Part shown: in pieces, positions 23,980 to 32,475 of the stretch
How the letters are laid out: the number at the start of each line of letters is the position of its first letter
How positions within the stretch are numbered: position 1 is the first letter of the stretch
NCBI GenBank assembly: GCA_902560505.1
Contig: CACELY010000007.1
Span: forward strand, 1-43,908
Source: an uncultured Alphaproteobacteria bacterium
GTDB taxonomy: Bacteria > Pseudomonadota > Alphaproteobacteria > Rhodobacterales > Rhodobacteraceae
Length of the DNA: 43,908 nucleotides
Direction of reading: 5' to 3'
Made by a program: the position numbers and the translations under genes
Notes under the pieces: generated by a model
What the model saw: the letters and a program-made list of their open reading frames with translations, nothing else
Database searches by the model: none
Told to the model about the DNA's origin: nothing

Positions 23980-26722
23980 TTGCATGTCCTCCTTCAACCT
24001 TCAGGGGCACGTCCAAATCTAAATATGGTTGTGTCGCTTGTTCCATAATTTTAGAGGCTCTAATTTGTATTTTATCAATGACGTCTCTATTAGTTTCAAA
24101 TATTAGTTCGTCATGCACTTGCAATAAAAGGTGAGCATCTAGTTCAGCACTCTTCAGAAACTCATGTATTTTAATCATAGCTCTTTTAATTATATCTGAT
24201 GCACTACCTTGGATTGGTGCATTTATGGCAGCTCGCTCAGCAAAGCCACCAATTGGACCCTTGGCACCAATGTTTGGTAAATGTATTTTTCTATTGAACA
24301 AGGTGGTTACAAAGCCAGTTTTCTTTGCGGTTTCTACTGTAGTGTTCATGTAGTCTCTAATTTCAGGAAATTGTCTGAAATAATCATCTATAAATTCTTG
24401 TGCTTCAGTACGAGTAATTTTAAGATTTCTCGATAGGCCAAATGCCGAAATACCATAAATTATACCAAAATTTATCGCCTTAGCTTTTCTTCTGAGAGAT
24501 GCATCCACTTTTTTGAAAGCGACTTTAAATATTTGGGACGCGGTGCTCGCGTGAATATCAATATTGTTTTTAAATGCATCTTTCAGGCCTTTTACGTCAG
24601 CTATGTGAGCCAATAATCTCAGTTCTATTTGGTTATAATCAAGGCTTAATAGCTCAGCTCCTTTTTTGGCTATAAAGGTTTCTCTGATTTTTTTGCCCTC
24701 TGTATCTCTTATAGGTATATTTTGTAGATTTGGGTCAGAGGACGACAGACGACCTGTAGATGTGCCAGCGAGATTAAAGGACGTGTGTACTCTACCTGTG
24801 AAATTATTTATATGTAACATTAGCGAGTCAGAATAAGTGGATTTCAATTTTGACATCTTTCTCCACTCTAGGAGATAAGATGCAATTTCAAAACCTTTTG
24901 CTGACAAGTCTTCCAGTATATCTGCCCCCGTTTGAAAACCACCAGATTTATTTTTTTTCCCACCTGGCAAATTTAACTTGTCAAAGAGAACTTCACCTAA
25001 CTGTTTTGGTGATGCAATATTGAACTCAAATCCCACTATTGAAAATATTTTAGTTTCCAACTCATGCAGTTTTTTTTCAAAAAATTGCGATAATCTTCGC
25101 AACTGCTCCTTATCAACCGTAATTCCTTTTAGCTCTGCATCTATTAAAACCGGGACCATCGGCTTATCAATATTTTGGTAAACACTATAAACTGATTGTT
25201 TGATAAGCTCTTTTTTTAAAATTTTCCATACTCGAAAAGTAATGTCAGCATCCTCAGCGGCATAATCTGCTGCTAAACTTATGGGCACATTCTGAAAGTT
25301 AAGTTCTTTCTTTCCCGATCCTATAAGATCTTTTAGTTTTATTGTTTCATGATTTAGAAGATCCTTGGCTATTGAGTCTAAACTGTGTCTTTGTCGTCCA
25401 CCATTTATACAGTGTGACATTAACATCGTGTCATCAAAAGAATTTATGTAGCATTTATATTTGTACAAAACCTTAATGTCGAATTTTATATTATGACCGA
25501 TTTTTAATATACTTTCGTCAGCCAAAAGTGGCTGAAGTCTTTTTAAGACCAAATCTCTATTTAGTTGTTTCTCTTTTAAGTCTCTATGTTCGGGTTGATT
25601 AGCCTTATGTGCTACTGGTATATAGCACGCTTTACCTGTTCCGATACAAAGGGAAACACCTACAATTTCAGCGGAAAGAGTATCAAGGGAGGTGGTCTCA
25701 GTATCAATTGCAAAAAACTTTTGTTTCAATATTTCTTCGCACCACTTATTAAGATCATCTTCGGTTGATATTATTTCATATTTTTCTGAAGGTAATAGTT
25801 CTCTTTGGTCGTCTATGGATATATTTGATGAATTGAATTCTTCTAATTGGGACGATATTCTTTTTGATAATGTATTTAGTTCCATTAGTTTTGTGAAAAC
25901 TAGCAATTTGTTGAGATTTAGGGTCGCTAGCTCAAGATCTTGAAGGGTTGTGTCAATTTCGACCGTTTTAAGTAAGGTAACGAGCTTTTTTGACAAAATA
26001 ATTTTATCGATGTTGTCAGAAATCAAATTCCTTATTCTATCCTTATCAATTGTTTCATATTTCTTCACTAAGTTTTCTACAGTTTGAAACTCTGAAATCA
26101 AGCTAGAAGCAGTCTTTACGCCGACGCCTGGCACACCCGGAATATTATCGACTTTATCACCAATAAGAGCTTGTACATCTATTACCTTGTCAGGCATAAC
26201 GCCAAACTTTTCTCGTACCCTATCAATATCAATGAAAATATTTCTTATGGGGTCGTACATTTTTATGTCGTCCGAAACAAGTTGCATCAAGTCTTTGTCT
26301 GATGAGAAGATCGTTACGATAGCACCCTCATCAGTTGCGTTCTTAGCCAGTGTTGCAATTATGTCGTCAGCTTCATACCCCTTCTTGTCAATTGCTAAAA
26401 AACCAAATGCTTCGGTAGCATCTCTTATTAACTGAAACTGTGGTACCAAGTCGTCGGGAGGAGGGGGTCTATTTGCTTTGTAATCTGGAAAAATATTGGA
26501 CCTAAATGTTTTGTCTTTATGGTCAAATACGACAGCAATATGAGTAGCTTTAAATTCCTTAAGCTCATTTATTAATTTAAAGAGCATATTGCAATAACCT
26601 GAAACTGCTCCTGTAGGTGTTCCATCAGACTTTGTAAGAGGTGGGAGAGCATGATAAGCTCTAAAGATAAATCCCGAACCATCTACCAAAATAAGATGCT
26701 TCCCAGAGTTAAGATTATTCAC
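23957..26722 (-). CDS. polA: DNA polymerase I
   Basis: 921 residues with all three domains. The 5'-3' exonuclease is ~1-290 (L-V-D-G-S-G-F-I-F-R, Y-E-A-D-D, I-G-D-K-V-D-N-I-P-G-V-P-G-V-G). The proofreading exonuclease is ~325-510 with the DEDD residues present (F-A-I-D-T-E-T-T-S-L, G-H-N-I-K-F-D, Y-A-A-E-D-A-D). The polymerase is ~530-921 (S-S-D-P-N-L-Q-N-I-P, L-L-S-L-D-Y-N-Q-I-E, K-A-I-N-F-G-I-I-Y-G, and V-H-D-E). Intact proofreading is notable because some bacteria have lost it. The 3' end overlaps the CinA-like gene by 23 bp, and the start lies 3 bp after the zf-CHCC gene. Confidence 0.97.
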   Translation of the reverse strand: MNNLNSGKHLILVDGSGFIFRAYHALPPLTKSDGTPTGAVSGYCNMLFKLINELKEFKATHIAVVFDHKDKTFRSNIFPDYKANRPPPPDDLVPQFQLIRDATEAFGFLAIDKKGYEADDIIATLAKNATDEGAIVTIFSSDKDLMQLVSDDIKMYDPIRNIFIDIDRVREKFGVMPDKVIDVQALIGDKVDNIPGVPGVGVKTASSLISEFQTVENLVKKYETIDKDRIRNLISDNIDKIILSKKLVTLLKTVEIDTTLQDLELATLNLNKLLVFTKLMELNTLSKRISSQLEEFNSSNISIDDQRELLPSEKYEIISTEDDLNKWCEEILKQKFFAIDTETTSLDTLSAEIVGVSLCIGTGKACYIPVAHKANQPEHRDLKEKQLNRDLVLKRLQPLLADESILKIGHNIKFDIKVLYKYKCYINSFDDTMLMSHCINGGRQRHSLDSIAKDLLNHETIKLKDLIGSGKKELNFQNVPISLAADYAAEDADITFRVWKILKKELIKQSVYSVYQNIDKPMVPVLIDAELKGITVDKEQLRRLSQFFEKKLHELETKIFSIVGFEFNIASPKQLGEVLFDKLNLPGGKKNKSGGFQTGADILEDLSAKGFEIASYLLEWRKMSKLKSTYSDSLMLHINNFTGRVHTSFNLAGTSTGRLSSSDPNLQNIPIRDTEGKKIRETFIAKKGAELLSLDYNQIELRLLAHIADVKGLKDAFKNNIDIHASTASQIFKVAFKKVDASLRRKAKAINFGIIYGISAFGLSRNLKITRTEAQEFIDDYFRQFPEIRDYMNTTVETAKKTGFVTTLFNRKIHLPNIGAKGPIGGFAERAAINAPIQGSASDIIKRAMIKIHEFLKSAELDAHLLLQVHDELIFETNRDVIDKIQIRASKIMEQATQPYLDLDVPLKVEGGHAINWYLAH

Positions 26723-26725
26723 AAT

Positions 26726-26893
26726 CTAGTCCTTTGGTGGTTGATATGAGAATCTCCTTTCGCAGTAAGGGCAGTCTATAAAATTCTCGGTCTCTTTTAT
26801 TTTTAGCCATACTTTCGGGTGATTGCTTCCTTTGCTATCATCACCATTGCATGATATAACAATCTTGTTTGTAATTATAACTTCTTTCGACAT
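26726..26893 (-). CDS. zf-CHCC zinc-finger small protein
   Basis: 55 residues from the ATG at 26893; a longer frame to 26932 adds only an unrelated hydrophobic leader and is not favoured. Cys15, His25, Cys41 and Cys44 (C-P-Y-C) form the zinc site of the zf-CHCC family, whose mitochondrial relative is the NDUFS6 subunit of complex I. In alphaproteobacteria these short proteins stand as separate genes. A role in complex I assembly is suggested by the relative but not shown here. It precedes polA by 3 bp and is probably cotranscribed with it. Confidence 0.8.
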   Translation of the reverse strand: MSKEVIITNKIVISCNGDDSKGSNHPKVWLKIKETENFIDCPYCERRFSYQPPKD

Positions 26894-26952
26894 TACAAAA
26901 TAAATAACATATTTTATGTCTAATACTACCATAAAATTGAAGAGTAAATATT

Positions 26953-27897
26953 ATGAGAACAGAATTAATAGAGCTTGGTCTGGAGGTTCAAAATTTACAC
27001 AAGGTATATCAAGGTTATGATAAACGTGAGCCAATTGTTGCCCTTAAAAATTTAAGCTTACAAGTAAAAAAAGGAGCCTTCTTTGGCCTTTTAGGACCGA
27101 ATGGCGCGGGCAAGTCAACGCTGATAAATATATTAGCCGGTCTAGTAATTAAGACATCTGGAAAAGTAAAAATAAGAAATATCGATCAGGATATCAATGT
27201 AAGAGAGTTTAAGAGAAGTATTGGGGTAGTTCCACAAGAAACAAACTTTGATCCATTTTTAACACCCTATGAAAGTCTAGATATACAAGCAGGTCTTTAC
27301 GGTGTAAGAAAGTCAGAAAGAAATATTAACCAGTTATTAAAAAGGCTTGGTTTAGAGGGAAAGTCTAACGCTTATATGAGATCCCTTTCTGGTGGAATGA
27401 GGAGGAGATTGCTTATCGGTAAAGCTCTTGTTCATGCGCCAAAGGTAGTAATTTTGGATGAGCCCACAGCCGGGGTAGATATTGAGCTAAGAGAAATGTT
27501 GTGGGATTATATGAAAGATTTAAATGCAAATGGAACAACTATTATCTTGACAACTCATTATCTAGAGGAGGCTCAAGCTCTTTGTGAAAAAATAGCGATC
27601 TTAAATAAGGGCGAATTAATTGCTTGTAATGACACAAGTGATCTGCTTGCTAGAGTAAATCTGAAAGTTATAAATATTAAATACAGCAATTTGAATCTTA
27701 AAAAAATAAACCTTCCTGATAAAGCGAGTTTAAAAGAAAATAAAAATCAAAAATTATCCATATCTTATGACAGAAATGAAATTAAAACAGATCAATTGCT
27801 TGATTGCCTAAGATCTCAAGGAATTGTAATAATTGATCTCTCAACAGAGGAAGCCGATTTAGCTGATGTTTTTAGACTATTAACAAAGAATAGTTAG
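26953..27897 (+). CDS. ABC transporter ATP-binding protein (NodI/YadG-like)
   Basis: 314 residues. Walker A G-P-N-G-A-G-K-S-T at 48-56, signature L-S-G-G-M at 145-149, Walker B V-V-I-L-D-E at 165-170 and the switch His202 are all intact. The order and the ~90-residue C-terminal tail match YadG/NodI/DrrA-type ATPases that pair with an ABC-2 permease. No permease gene follows: the next gene is convergent and starts its stop codon 3 bp away. The partner must lie elsewhere, and the substrate is unknown. Confidence 0.9.
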   Translation: MRTELIELGLEVQNLHKVYQGYDKREPIVALKNLSLQVKKGAFFGLLGPNGAGKSTLINILAGLVIKTSGKVKIRNIDQDINVREFKRSIGVVPQETNFDPFLTPYESLDIQAGLYGVRKSERNINQLLKRLGLEGKSNAYMRSLSGGMRRRLLIGKALVHAPKVVILDEPTAGVDIELREMLWDYMKDLNANGTTIILTTHYLEEAQALCEKIAILNKGELIACNDTSDLLARVNLKVINIKYSNLNLKKINLPDKASLKENKNQKLSISYDRNEIKTDQLLDCLRSQGIVIIDLSTEEADLADVFRLLTKNS

Positions 27898-27900
27898 CCT

Positions 27901-28890
27901 CTAACTTATAACCACGTTCTTCAAACTTTTTTCTACCCTAGGACCGTAAACTTTTAGCACTTCACCGGCAATAACATTGCCAAAAGCAGCACACTTTTCA
28001 AAGGTAAAATGTTTAGAGAGTCCATATAAAAACCCTGCAGCAAAACTATCCCCCGCTCCCGTGGTATCGACTACATCCACTTTGTTTGTTGAAATTTCGC
28101 TTGTAGAAGACCCATGAAATAAATATGCACCTCTTTCTGCACAAGTACAGGCCACGCAACTTATGGAGTCATCAATAAATTCCTTGGCCTTTTTAATATC
28201 ATCAATTTGGTAAAGCGATTTTAATTCATCCTCATTACAGAACACCATGTCTGCAGATACATTCAAGAGATAGATAAAATCAGACCGATGTCGATCAACA
28301 CAAAAACTATCAGACAGTGTAAGCGCAATTTTTGTTTTATTTTTTTTCGCAATTTCAATAGCTTTATAAAAAGCCTTTTTACTTTTTTGCCCATCAAATC
28401 GATATCCTTCAAGATACAACCATTCACTTTGGGCAATAAGCTCTTCGTCTATATCAATATCGGTGAGAAATTCTGTAGCTCCAAGATAAGTATTCATTGT
28501 CCTTTCTTTATCAGGCGTAATTAAAACAATGCATTTACCAGTTGTTTCAGTATAGCCTTTATCCAGAAATTCAGTGTTATAAAATATTGAGTTGGCTAAC
28601 AAATCTTTTTTGAATAACTTACCCTTAGGATCATCTGCAATTTTTCCTATATAACCAGTTTTTAAACCTAGCTTTGCGAGAGTTGAAATTGTATTGGCTG
28701 CAGATCCTCCTGCAGTCTCTTTGATCGGTCGAACTAATTTTAAAATATTATTTGATCTTTCCCTGGAGACTAAGTTCATAACTCCTTTCAAGATTCCTTC
28801 TTGGCTAAGAAACTGGTCTGGTACCTCACACACGAGATCTAGCATTGCGTTTCCTATCGCTGTCACGCTGTATTTTTTAGTTTCTATCAT
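27901..28890 (-). CDS. PfkB-family kinase, adenosine-kinase-like
   Basis: 329 residues. Both PfkB signatures are present: G-G-S-A-A-N-T (61-67) and D-T-T-G-A-G-D-S-F-A-A-G-F (275-287) with catalytic Asp281. The sequence around I-G-N-A-M-L-D-L and the M-N-L-V region resembles adenosine kinase-type members common in alphaproteobacteria, rather than fructokinases. It most likely phosphorylates adenosine or another nucleoside/sugar with ATP. The gene reads toward the atp operon's end, 67 bp after it... its own transcription starts from that short gap or by read-through from the strand-matched genes upstream (atpF side). Confidence 0.8.
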   Translation of the reverse strand: MIETKKYSVTAIGNAMLDLVCEVPDQFLSQEGILKGVMNLVSRERSNNILKLVRPIKETAGGSAANTISTLAKLGLKTGYIGKIADDPKGKLFKKDLLANSIFYNTEFLDKGYTETTGKCIVLITPDKERTMNTYLGATEFLTDIDIDEELIAQSEWLYLEGYRFDGQKSKKAFYKAIEIAKKNKTKIALTLSDSFCVDRHRSDFIYLLNVSADMVFCNEDELKSLYQIDDIKKAKEFIDDSISCVACTCAERGAYLFHGSSTSEISTNKVDVVDTTGAGDSFAAGFLYGLSKHFTFEKCAAFGNVIAGEVLKVYGPRVEKSLKNVVIS

Positions 28891-28957
28891 AAGGATCGTA
28901 ATTTTCTTTTTAAAGGATGGACGACTTAAATAAAATTTAGAGAGTATTCCTAAAACT

Positions 28958-29566
28958 CTAACTGTAAACTTTCTTCAAACCTTTTTCTATTGACTGGATG
29001 GATGAGTCAAATTGGTTATCATAATCACTACTTGATAAGCTTTTGGATAACTTCATTCGCACTTTTTCAATGCTCAAATCTATTGCGCGACTTTCTATCT
29101 CCTCCAGGATTTTTCTTTCACTTGACATTACTTGTCCTTCGGCAGAAATGAGTTTATTTTTCATTAGTTCCTCAATATTTCTTTTTGCCTTTTCTTCGTC
29201 ATCTCCTGCTCGAGATTTAGCACTTTGTACCATTTGTCCAATCGTTTCACTTGTTTTTATATGATCAGCTTCAATCGATGAAAGAATTTTCTTTGCATCT
29301 TCCAATATTTCTCCAGCCTTCTCAATCTCATTCTGAATATCATTAGATCTCTTATCTAAGAAAGCTCCAACAATGGAGGGTACTTTGAAATAGACCAAGA
29401 CGCCCACAAAGATCAAAAAGGAAATTAAAACGACAAAATCTGTATTATCTAAACTAATTAATTTTTTTGAGCCAGCAGCATAACTTACCCCACACGTAAG
29501 GATAAAAGCTGGAAGCGTTATCTGTAAAGCTTTCATGTTTAATCTGAGTTGTCTGAATATTTTCAT
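28958..29566 (-). CDS. atpF: ATP synthase F0 subunit b
   Basis: 202 residues. One hydrophobic N-terminal stretch, then a membrane helix (about 43-62, V-V-L-I-S-F-L-I-F-V-G-V-L-V-Y-F) and a long charged coiled coil, the dimeric stalk that holds F1 to F0. An extra ~40 residues precede the membrane helix and look like a signal-type segment. The ATG at 29566 was chosen because an AGG lies 6 nt upstream, while the internal ATG at 29536 has no ribosome-binding site. Last gene of atpI-B-E-F'-F; the F1 genes are not in the window, as is usual for alphaproteobacteria. Confidence 0.9.
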   Translation of the reverse strand: MKIFRQLRLNMKALQITLPAFILTCGVSYAAGSKKLISLDNTDFVVLISFLIFVGVLVYFKVPSIVGAFLDKRSNDIQNEIEKAGEILEDAKKILSSIEADHIKTSETIGQMVQSAKSRAGDDEEKAKRNIEELMKNKLISAEGQVMSSERKILEEIESRAIDLSIEKVRMKLSKSLSSSDYDNQFDSSIQSIEKGLKKVYS

Positions 29567-29572
29567 TTTAAC

Positions 29573-30043
29573 CTACTTCCCTCTGGAAATCTTACTAATT
29601 ATTACGGAGGCTAATTCTTCTGATATTTTTTCAATTGCAGCCTCAGAGCCATCCCTTAGCTCTTTCAACCTTCCTTCTGCTTCATTTATAAGTTGAGTAG
29701 TAGCGATTTTACTATCTTCTAATGCTAATGCCATTTGTTCTTTAATATTGTTTCCACTAGCATTCATAATTTCATCGCATTGAGATTTAGCTTTTTGAAG
29801 TTCCTCCTCAATCTGTTTTTCTATCTCACTAACTCTTAGCCTAATTTCCTCAGCTTTTGCTATATTTCCATCGATAATTTTTCTTCGATTAGCAAAAATA
29901 TCCTCCATCCGTGGAATAATAAAAAACTTTACAATGGCGAACAAAACAACGCAAAAAACAACTAACCAAAATATTTGGTTAGGAAAGGTGGAGAAATCTA
30001 ATTGAGGCATCCCCACCGCGCTATTATCTGAATTGGAAGCCAT
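29573..30043 (-). CDS. atpF': ATP synthase F0 subunit b'
   Basis: 156 residues. A single membrane helix (about 23-43) with F-P-N-Q-I-F-W-L just before it, then a charged coiled coil. This is the b' form that pairs with b in alphaproteobacteria and photosynthetic bacteria. It stands 17 bp after atpE and 6 bp before atpF in the same operon. Confidence 0.9.
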   Translation of the reverse strand: MASNSDNSAVGMPQLDFSTFPNQIFWLVVFCVVLFAIVKFFIIPRMEDIFANRRKIIDGNIAKAEEIRLRVSEIEKQIEEELQKAKSQCDEIMNASGNNIKEQMALALEDSKIATTQLINEAEGRLKELRDGSEAAIEKISEELASVIISKISRGK

Positions 30044-30060
30044 TTAGAATTAGTATTTAG

Positions 30061-30300
30061 TTACATTGCATACATGAGTAGTAATGCAACTAAAAAGCTA
30101 AAAATTCCTAAAGCTTCTGCAAATGCGATACCGATAAACATTGTAGCAGTCTGACCGGAGGCTGCGCTTGGGTTTCTTAGTGCTCCCGAGAGGAAATTTC
30201 CTACTACGTGTCCAACTCCAATCGCTGCCCCGCCCATTCCTGTACAAGCGAGACCTGCTCCTATAAGCTTTCCCATTTCTACTAAGTTTCCATCAACCAT
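30061..30300 (-). CDS. atpE: ATP synthase F0 subunit c
   Basis: 79 residues forming a two-helix hairpin with the R-N-P polar loop (42-44) and Glu62 in F-A-E-A-L-G as the ion-carrying carboxylate. The Gln and Ser/Thr partners of sodium-type c rings are not evident, so a proton ring is expected. The glycine-rich first helix has the usual G-x-G pattern. Confidence 0.95.
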   Translation of the reverse strand: MVDGNLVEMGKLIGAGLACTGMGGAAIGVGHVVGNFLSGALRNPSAASGQTATMFIGIAFAEALGIFSFLVALLLMYAM

Positions 30301-30327
30301 AATATTGCTCCTTTTAAAAAATTATAA

Positions 30328-31071
30328 TTAGTGACCTGGATGCAAAGCATCATTTAAATAAACACAAGTTAATATAGTAAACACATACGCCTGTATTACT
30401 ACAACAAGCATTTCTAGACCGTAAACTGCTGTAATCGCGAATATAGGCGCTATTGCGCCTAGTCCCAAGGCTCCAGCAAAGCCTGCAAATACCTTTATCA
30501 CTGCGTGTCCAGCCATCATGTTGCCGGCTAGTCTGATAGAGTGGCTCACGGGTCTTACAAAATATGATATCACTTCTATTATTAAAAGTATTGGCCTTAA
30601 AGCTAAAGGGGCACTACTTATCCAAAACAGACTTAAAAATCCTATCCCATTTTTCACAAAGCCGATTATTGTAACTGCAATAAATACGGAAAGAGCTAGA
30701 AATCCTGTTACAGCGATATGGCTAGTATAGGTAAAACTGTAAGGTAATAGCCCCAGAACGTTCCCAAACAATATTAGAATAAAAAGTGTAAATATGTAGG
30801 GGAAGTATCTCAGCCCTTCCTGTCCCGCTATATCGATGATCATATCTCTAATGAAGAAATACATTAGCTCGGCAATAGATTGCAGCCGGCCAGGAACCAA
30901 CTGATGCTTCCGTGATCCGTAAATAAACACGAATGAGATCGACACCAGACTTATTAGCATCCATAACGCTTGGTTTGTAAAAGAATACCATTCCAAGCTG
31001 TCTCCTGTAAGAATAGGGTCGATGATGAATTGATCCATCGGGTGAATATTAAAAGCTGACTGTTTTTCCAT
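30328..31071 (-). CDS. atpB: ATP synthase F0 subunit a
   Basis: 247 residues, five to six membrane helices. [12 protein letters not shown] (178-189) carries the essential Arg180 that faces the c ring. The late Q-A-Y-V-F-T-I-L helix is also typical. It forms the proton half-channels. Located 27 bp before atpE and 14 bp after atpI. Confidence 0.95.
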   Translation of the reverse strand: MEKQSAFNIHPMDQFIIDPILTGDSLEWYSFTNQALWMLISLVSISFVFIYGSRKHQLVPGRLQSIAELMYFFIRDMIIDIAGQEGLRYFPYIFTLFILILFGNVLGLLPYSFTYTSHIAVTGFLALSVFIAVTIIGFVKNGIGFLSLFWISSAPLALRPILLIIEVISYFVRPVSHSIRLAGNMMAGHAVIKVFAGFAGALGLGAIAPIFAITAVYGLEMLVVVIQAYVFTILTCVYLNDALHPGH

Positions 31072-31085
31072 CTATCTATGCATCA

Positions 31086-31379
31086 TCAATTGTTTGTTTC
31101 ATTCATCTTTTTTGCTGTTGCTATCATTGTTTTAACTCCAGCCATAAAGCCAAGTAGAGAAAACACTATCAAAAATATGGGTTCACTCCCTACGATGTAA
31201 TCGAGTGCCATTCCCAAGCTCACCCCTAAAACCATTCCTGTGACAAGCTCAATAACCATTCTCCACCCGTCGTTTTGAACTTTCAGCCGTTTGGGCCTAT
31301 TTTCCTCTTTTTTAGACTTAAATTCCTCTATTTTTCTATCCAATTGATCCAAATGCTCTTTTTTGGAGGATTCATTCAT
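31086..31379 (-). CDS. atpI: AtpI-like ATP synthase accessory protein
   Basis: 97 residues from the ATG at 31379. A frame extension to 31463 would overlap the preceding transglycosylase-like gene and has no family match, so it is not used. A charged N-terminal half leads to two membrane helices with V-T-G-M-V-L-G-V-S-L-G-M-A-L-D-Y and a second glycine-containing helix, the AtpI/AtpZ pattern. Members assist c-ring assembly or handle Mg2+. First gene of the F0 operon. Confidence 0.85.
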   Translation of the reverse strand: MNESSKKEHLDQLDRKIEEFKSKKEENRPKRLKVQNDGWRMVIELVTGMVLGVSLGMALDYIVGSEPIFLIVFSLLGFMAGVKTMIATAKKMNETNN

Positions 31380-31453
31380 CGTAAGTTTCTTCGTGTTTTT
31401 TACTAAGTGAACGTTATAAACACATGTAAGTCTAGTCAACCCTAATTTAAGAG

Positions 31454-32029
31454 TTACATACACTTTTTAAGTTGCCTATCGAATTTTTTTTTACTAAGTG
31501 CCGTTTTTTTTGCTACTTCTAATAAAGCTTTTTTAGTTTTGTACGCTCCTGTTTTAAATCCTGCCTGACCTTGGTGATAGGCAAGATATTGAAGATATGC
31601 ATTACTTTTTGATATTCCCAATAATCTATTAGTTTTGTTTATATACCATCCGATAAAGTTTGTTGAGTGTGCGAAATTAGATCTTCTATGGTATTTGTGT
31701 CCTGTGCTTTTTTTATATTCTTTCCACGTTCCATCAAGTGCTTGAGAATATCCGTAGGCTGATGAAATCCTACCTGAGGGAATGACCCCGAGAAAATATT
31801 TCCTTTGAGTGCGAGCAGTCGGTCTGAAATTAGATTCTGTTTTTATGAATGCAAGTTGCATTCCTGGGCTGACCCCCCATTTTCTTTCAGTCCTCTTTAA
31901 TGCAGATCTCCAACTTTTCTTCTGCTTTATTATTGAGCAAGCGTCCCCTTGATTGCTTGGAACATTTATGCAGCCTGATATAACGAGATAATTGAAAGCA
32001 ATAAAAATGAAAAAAGTTTTTTTTAGCAT
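31454..32029 (-). CDS. Lysozyme-like transglycosylase lipoprotein
   Basis: 191 residues. The lipoprotein signal ends V-I-S-G-C with Cys20 lipidated. The domain has I-K-T-E-S-N-F with Glu65 as likely catalytic acid, then A-Y-G-Y-S-Q-A-L-D-G-T-W and a late Y-L-A-Y-H-Q-G-Q-A-G-F, matching the SLT/lysozyme-like fold. It probably cleaves peptidoglycan glycan strands from the outer membrane side. It reads toward atpI with a 74-bp gap. Confidence 0.8.
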   Translation of the reverse strand: MLKKTFFIFIAFNYLVISGCINVPSNQGDACSIIKQKKSWRSALKRTERKWGVSPGMQLAFIKTESNFRPTARTQRKYFLGVIPSGRISSAYGYSQALDGTWKEYKKSTGHKYHRRSNFAHSTNFIGWYINKTNRLLGISKSNAYLQYLAYHQGQAGFKTGAYKTKKALLEVAKKTALSKKKFDRQLKKCM

Positions 32030-32141
32030 AGAAAGTTATTGTATTTGGATTGCTAGTTAATTTATTATGAATTTTATCTCTTGTAACTTTTTTAAATTCG
32101 ATTATTTAAAAGTCAAAGGTTTTGGTCTAAAAGGTAAAAAA

Positions 32142-32468
32142 ATGCTTAATAGAAATGCGAAATTTTCCATAGGCGAGGTTGTAAAACATCGAATACACCC
32201 TTTTAGAGGAGTTATATTTGATGTAGATCCTACTTTTGATAATACGGAAGAATGGTGGAACTCTATCCCAGAAAATCATAGACCTAAAAAGGATCAACCA
32301 TTTTACCATCTTTTGGCTGAAAACGATTCAAGTTATTATATTGCTTACGTGTCGGAACAAAACTTACTATACGATGACAGTGGAGAACCAGTTGGGCACC
32401 CTGAGGTGAAGCAAATATTCGGTAGCTTGTCTGAAGGAAGATATCTTTTATCTGATATAATGCATTGA
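32142..32468 (+). CDS. hspQ: Heat shock protein HspQ (YccV-like hemimethylated-DNA-binding domain)
   Basis: 108 residues from the ATG at 32142, which has AAGGT about 5 nt upstream; a longer frame from 32067 adds residues foreign to the family. The family block F-S-I-G-E-V-V-K-H-R, P-F-R-G-V-I-F-D-V-D-P, P-F-Y-H-L-L-A-E and Y-V-S-E-Q-N-L is all present. HspQ modulates Lon protease specificity and was earlier named for binding hemimethylated oriC DNA. The C-terminus lies 7 bp from the end of the convergent gamma-glutamyltransferase gene. Confidence 0.9.
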   Translation: MLNRNAKFSIGEVVKHRIHPFRGVIFDVDPTFDNTEEWWNSIPENHRPKKDQPFYHLLAENDSSYYIAYVSEQNLLYDDSGEPVGHPEVKQIFGSLSEGRYLLSDIMH

Positions 32469-32475
32469 AAGCTAA

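Noticed and set aside
31380-31463. Longer AtpI start at 31463
   Set aside because: Extra residues have no family match and overlap the end of the transglycosylase-like gene.
32067-32141. Longer HspQ start at 32067
   Set aside because: The ATG at 32142 has a ribosome-binding site and begins right at the family's conserved block.
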